A stretch of 16,519 nucleotides of DNA from Nitrospirota bacterium (GTDB lineage: Bacteria > Nitrospirota_A > Leptospirillia > Leptospirillales > Leptospirillaceae), in assembly GCA_021795275.1 (NCBI GenBank), contig JAJYPO010000029.1, positions 1-16,519 of the forward strand, given 5' to 3'. Every line of letters starts with the position of its first letter. Position 1 is the stretch's first letter. Both the position numbers and the translations under genes were made by a program. The notes beneath the pieces were generated by a model, which saw nothing but the letters and a program-made list of their open reading frames with translations, had not been told where the DNA came from and did no database searches. Positions 13,953 to 16,519 of this stretch are shown here, one piece after another.

Positions 13953-15961
13953 TTTGTCTGTCCGGCTCCGGAAGGGCGGTTCAGGAGGGTGGGCTCTGCC
14001 GCCCCCTTCCGGAGAAAACGGCTGACCGTCTGTGGAAGGTGGAAATACTGAAGGGATCCTTCCTTCACGATCAGGTTCTGGATGTTCATGAAGTTGAAGA
14101 CCGGCTCCGTGCCCACCACAAGCACCGGGGCTCCGGTGGCCGGATCGTCCATGACCGCAATGTCCCGGATAAAGTTCTTGACCCGGGTCAGCTCGCCTTG
14201 GAGTGTCCAGTTGACCCCTGTCCAGCGGTAAAAATAAACCTGGCCATACTGGTAGCCCTGGAAGTTTCCGAACCCCGAGGACATGGGGATATTCTTGTAG
14301 ACAATGGCGATGGGCCTCCCCGGATCACCCGGAGGAACAAGGACGAGGATGCGCCCCTTGACCCGGACGCTTCTGGCCTGGACCGGCAAAAGGGCATGGG
14401 GTCGCCCGAAGACAAAATGGTTCGAGTACCCTCCGAGAAAGATCGGGCTCTTGAACCGAAGGTCCCCCCGCTTGTCGTAATATTCGAGATGGTTGTCCCC
14501 GGCAATTTTCAGGAAGGCATTGGTCCCTCCCGTCCGCACAGGAAGGGTTCCGAGAAGGGTGATGGCCTTGGGCCAATCCACCCGGTCTCCCTTTTCAAAA
14601 TGGTCAAGCTTCCACCGGAGGGAATAGATATGGCCCAGAAAGGCGTTGTTGACGCCCATCTTCTGCCCGATCAGGCTGTAGCTCCCGTCAGACATGGGGA
14701 CGATCCGGATATACCATGGAAGATGCTTGGCGATGCGACGGAAGGTCGTGCCGTCGTAGTCGAGAACATAGGAATCAGGCTGGCCACCCACGATGTTCGT
14801 GACGGCGATCTGGTCCCGTCCCGGGTGCTCCTTGTCCGGAGGAATGACCGGGCCGGAGGAGATGAAGACATGCCGGTTGGCCTCGACCCGCGGGTCGGAT
14901 TCCCGATAATGGGTCCGGACGCGACTTTTACCGATCGTTCCCACGATGATCCGGCGACCATCGGAAAGGGCCGTGATCTCTCCTTCTCCCGGGATGTACC
15001 CTCCTTCAGTCAGGAAGAAGGGGATAAACGGAAGCTTCACGCTCCTAAACGGAACGGAAAGAGGAGGAAGCTTGGCGGCATGGACGTCGGGTGAGACCCC
15101 GGAGAGAAGGTCCCCTCCCCCCGACAGGGGCCGGACTCCGGAGAGGCCGGTCTCCAGCGTGAAGGCTTTTTTCCCCGAAAGGCCCCCTGCAATTTCCAGG
15201 TTGAGAAGAACATGGTCGCCCAAAAGGGTCGTATCAATCAGGATCAGGCTCTGGGCACGGAGATTTCTGGCGAGTCTTGCCCGAAATGAAGGGTCGGTCA
15301 GGGAGCCCTTCCCCATCTTACGGATGGCAAGGTCGACGCGGAAGGGGTCGACCACAGAAAAGCGCCGGGATTTCTGGAGAGCCCGCGTCAGGTGGCTCAT
15401 GACCCCGAGGTCCGCGTAGCGGGAGGCTGGAACGAGGGCCACCCGGACCAGGGACTCCGGCATCCGGAACATGTCCCCCGCCTTGACCGACTCCTTTCCC
15501 GAAAAGAACCCCCGAGAAGAATCGGGATCTACGGAGGTAAGCTCGACCCATCCCACCCTTTCTTCCCGGTGACCGATCACAAGCCCTGTATAGAAATCAC
15601 GAAACGGGGGTCCGGGCCGGTAGACCATGACCACGGCCCCCTGATAGAGGCCCTGGACGCTCCCCCGGTCGAGGGCCACCTGGTCGCCCGGGCCTGTCTC
15701 CGTGATCTGTCCCTGCCCCGGGGGAAAGAATGTCTCGAGGATATGGACCACGTCGGAGGTTCTGGCCATGACCTGCTGTCCGGAAATGGCCTGGCCGGTG
15801 GAGGATCCTTTGGGAGAAGCCGGGATGGTTGCTGCCGGAGAGACGGCAGGAAACGCCCCCATGAGAAATCCCATGGACAGGGCCCCCAACAGCGCCCACA
15901 TTCCGGAAAAAGAGCGGATATCCCGACCCGAACGCATTGAGAAAGACGTCTCCTTTTTCAC
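13949..15961 (-). CDS. Exported protein of unknown function, possible beta-propeller (FG-GAP/VCBS-like) C-terminus
   Basis: I do not recognise a named family for this 670-residue protein. A signal peptide is evident: basic residues (10-14), a hydrophobic stretch (21-40) and a small-residue site near 41-44 (SPAA). Residues about 88-166 look like a small beta domain with turns (GSVQGLYQGAVVMVYRPG, then a Gly/Val-rich strand pair ending VKAGDMFR), similar in style to FlgT-like domains. Residues 172-258 (VRVALVPAS, then FSVVDP and LILIDTTLLGDHVLLNLEI) look like a TolB-N/CsgG-type alpha/beta fold. From about 310 to 645 there are repeated beta-rich segments with RDQIAVTNI and APVLVVGT strands, as in FG-GAP/VCBS propellers. 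These fold assignments are impressions. The start is GTG at 15961, overlapping the fhs stop as GTGA. An ATG at 15937 preceded by AAAAAGGAG (12-nt spacing) is a real alternative and keeps the signal peptide. It overlaps uppS by ATGA. Confidence 0.85.
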   Translation of the reverse strand: MKKETSFSMRSGRDIRSFSGMWALLGALSMGFLMGAFPAVSPAATIPASPKGSSTGQAISGQQVMARTSDVVHILETFFPPGQGQITETGPGDQVALDRGSVQGLYQGAVVMVYRPGPPFRDFYTGLVIGHREERVGWVELTSVDPDSSRGFFSGKESVKAGDMFRMPESLVRVALVPASRYADLGVMSHLTRALQKSRRFSVVDPFRVDLAIRKMGKGSLTDPSFRARLARNLRAQSLILIDTTLLGDHVLLNLEIAGGLSGKKAFTLETGLSGVRPLSGGGDLLSGVSPDVHAAKLPPLSVPFRSVKLPFIPFFLTEGGYIPGEGEITALSDGRRIIVGTIGKSRVRTHYRESDPRVEANRHVFISSGPVIPPDKEHPGRDQIAVTNIVGGQPDSYVLDYDGTTFRRIAKHLPWYIRIVPMSDGSYSLIGQKMGVNNAFLGHIYSLRWKLDHFEKGDRVDWPKAITLLGTLPVRTGGTNAFLKIAGDNHLEYYDKRGDLRFKSPIFLGGYSNHFVFGRPHALLPVQARSVRVKGRILVLVPPGDPGRPIAIVYKNIPMSSGFGNFQGYQYGQVYFYRWTGVNWTLQGELTRVKNFIRDIAVMDDPATGAPVLVVGTEPVFNFMNIQNLIVKEGSLQYFHLPQTVSRFLRKGAAEPTLLNRPSGAGQTK
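13966..14014 (-). other. Long hairpin just upstream of the uppS start
   Basis: In the last codons of the upstream gene a 16-nt arm (14014-13999) pairs with a 14-nt arm (13979-13966) with two bulged G, around a 19-nt loop. The stem tips are CTCCGGAAGGG and CCCTTCCGGAG. The 3' arm includes the only GGAG near the uppS start, which would be hidden when the stem forms. Confidence 0.45.
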
Positions 15962-16519
15962 ACGATCCCCGTTATTGTTCCGTCAGGTGAGAGACTGACC
16001 CGGGAATAGGCCGGGTCCCGGGGAAGTCCTGGCATCGTCTGGGTCTCTCCGGCAATGGCCAGAAGGAATCCGGCACCCGACAGGATCCGGATCTCCCGGA
16101 CAGGAAAGACAAATCCTGAAGGAGCTCCCAGCTTGGACGGGTCATGGGACAGGGAGGCCCAGGTCTTGGCGATACAGACCGGAAATTCGGCCGCGGGTGT
16201 TCCCGAGATGCGGTCGAGTTCCGACCGGGCGCTATCCGACCACGACAATGACCCGGCCCCGTAAATCCGCGTTGCCACCATCTCGATCTTCTTTTCGGGA
16301 GAATCGGAAAGTTCGTAAAGAGGTTTCCAGGAGGACTGCCCACTTTCTGCGGCGTCAAGAACTGCCCTGGCAAGGGATTCGGCCCCTTTCCCCCCTTCGG
16401 CAAAGTGGGTGGAAACAACAGCATCGGCCGCTCCGGCCTTGCGGGCGGCGGAGGCGATGGCCGCATGCTCCTCGGGACTGTCGCCGTCCAGCCGGTTGAT
16501 GGCCACCACAACGGGAACC
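15958..16519 (-). CDS. fhs: Formate-tetrahydrofolate ligase, C-terminal part (5' end outside window)
   Basis: Fhs uses ATP to join formate to tetrahydrofolate, giving 10-formyl-THF for purine, fMet-tRNA and one-carbon pathways. About 186 C-terminal residues of a normally about 555-residue protein are present; the frame stays open to the window edge, where it reads VPVVVAINR, a family strand. Further markers are HFAEGGKGAESLA (usually WAxGGxGxxxLA), ATRIYGAGSLSWS, PVCIAKTWASLSHDP, LGAPSGFVFPVREIRI and GAGFLLAIAGETQTMPGLP, all in family order. The stop TGA (15958-15960) overlaps the next gene's GTG. Fhs is not a usual neighbour of uppS; whether it begins the operon or is itself internal cannot be seen here. 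Confidence 0.94.
   Translation of the reverse strand, partial: VPVVVAINRLDGDSPEEHAAIASAARKAGAADAVVSTHFAEGGKGAESLARAVLDAAESGQSSWKPLYELSDSPEKKIEMVATRIYGAGSLSWSDSARSELDRISGTPAAEFPVCIAKTWASLSHDPSKLGAPSGFVFPVREIRILSGAGFLLAIAGETQTMPGLPRDPAYSRVSLSPDGTITGIV

Noticed and set aside
15997..16017. GACCCGG/CCGGGTC inverted repeat with 7-bp spacer inside fhs
   Set aside because: It is very GC-rich, lies inside coding sequence, and no promoter or gene boundary sits with it; such repeats are expected by chance here.
15972..16511. Alternative minus-strand frame of 179 codons at the right edge
   Set aside because: It is a shifted frame of fhs with Pro/Arg-rich composition; the 15958-16519 frame has clear Fhs motifs.

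Overview
This is a bacterial chromosomal segment, GC-rich by eye, that reads almost entirely as one block of co-directional genes on the minus strand. It runs from the right edge (16519) down to rnc, which ends at 708. One convergent gene, the 3' part of an outer-membrane beta-barrel gene on the plus strand, sits at the left edge. A perfect 17-bp hairpin at 639-676 separates the two and probably terminates transcription from both sides. The barrel protein and the envelope gene set point to a Gram-negative (diderm) organism. The gene order recalls deep-branching groups such as Nitrospirota (Leptospirillum-like); that placement is a low-confidence inference from general impression, not from a search.

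In the direction of transcription (right to left) the layout is as follows. (1) The C-terminal third of fhs (formate-tetrahydrofolate ligase) overlaps a 670-residue exported protein of unknown function. (2) Next come uppS, cdsA, dxr, rseP, ispG and proS: undecaprenyl-diphosphate synthesis, CDP-diacylglycerol synthesis, two MEP-pathway enzymes, the site-2 intramembrane protease and a short prolyl-tRNA synthetase. (3) The last block is the classical fatty-acid cluster yceD (DUF177), rpmF, plsX, fabH, fabD, fabG, acpP, fabF, rnc.

The products fit together. The MEP enzymes Dxr and IspG supply isoprenoid precursor for UppS, which makes the lipid carrier for cell-wall polymers. FabD/H/G/F with AcpP build acyl chains, PlsX passes them toward phosphatidic acid, and CdsA activates phosphatidic acid for phospholipid head groups. 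RseP processes membrane-embedded substrates. RpmF, YceD, ProS and Rnc link lipid synthesis to ribosome and RNA metabolism. Fhs feeds one-carbon units.

Junctions are very tight: eight of the fifteen between neighbouring genes overlap, five of them by the four bases GTGA. Seven of the sixteen minus-strand genes are assigned a non-ATG start (six GTG, one TTG).

The most notable regulatory signal lies at the end of proS. A near-consensus sigma-70 promoter (TTGACA, 17 bp, TAAAAT) has its -10 box over the proS stop codon. A perfect 9-bp inverted repeat is centred on the -35 box. The predicted transcription start lies only a few bases before yceD, so the fatty-acid operon is probably transcribed separately from an operator-controlled promoter as an essentially leaderless mRNA. 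No tRNA, rRNA, CRISPR array or mobile element was seen. No gene-free stretch exceeds about 100 bases.
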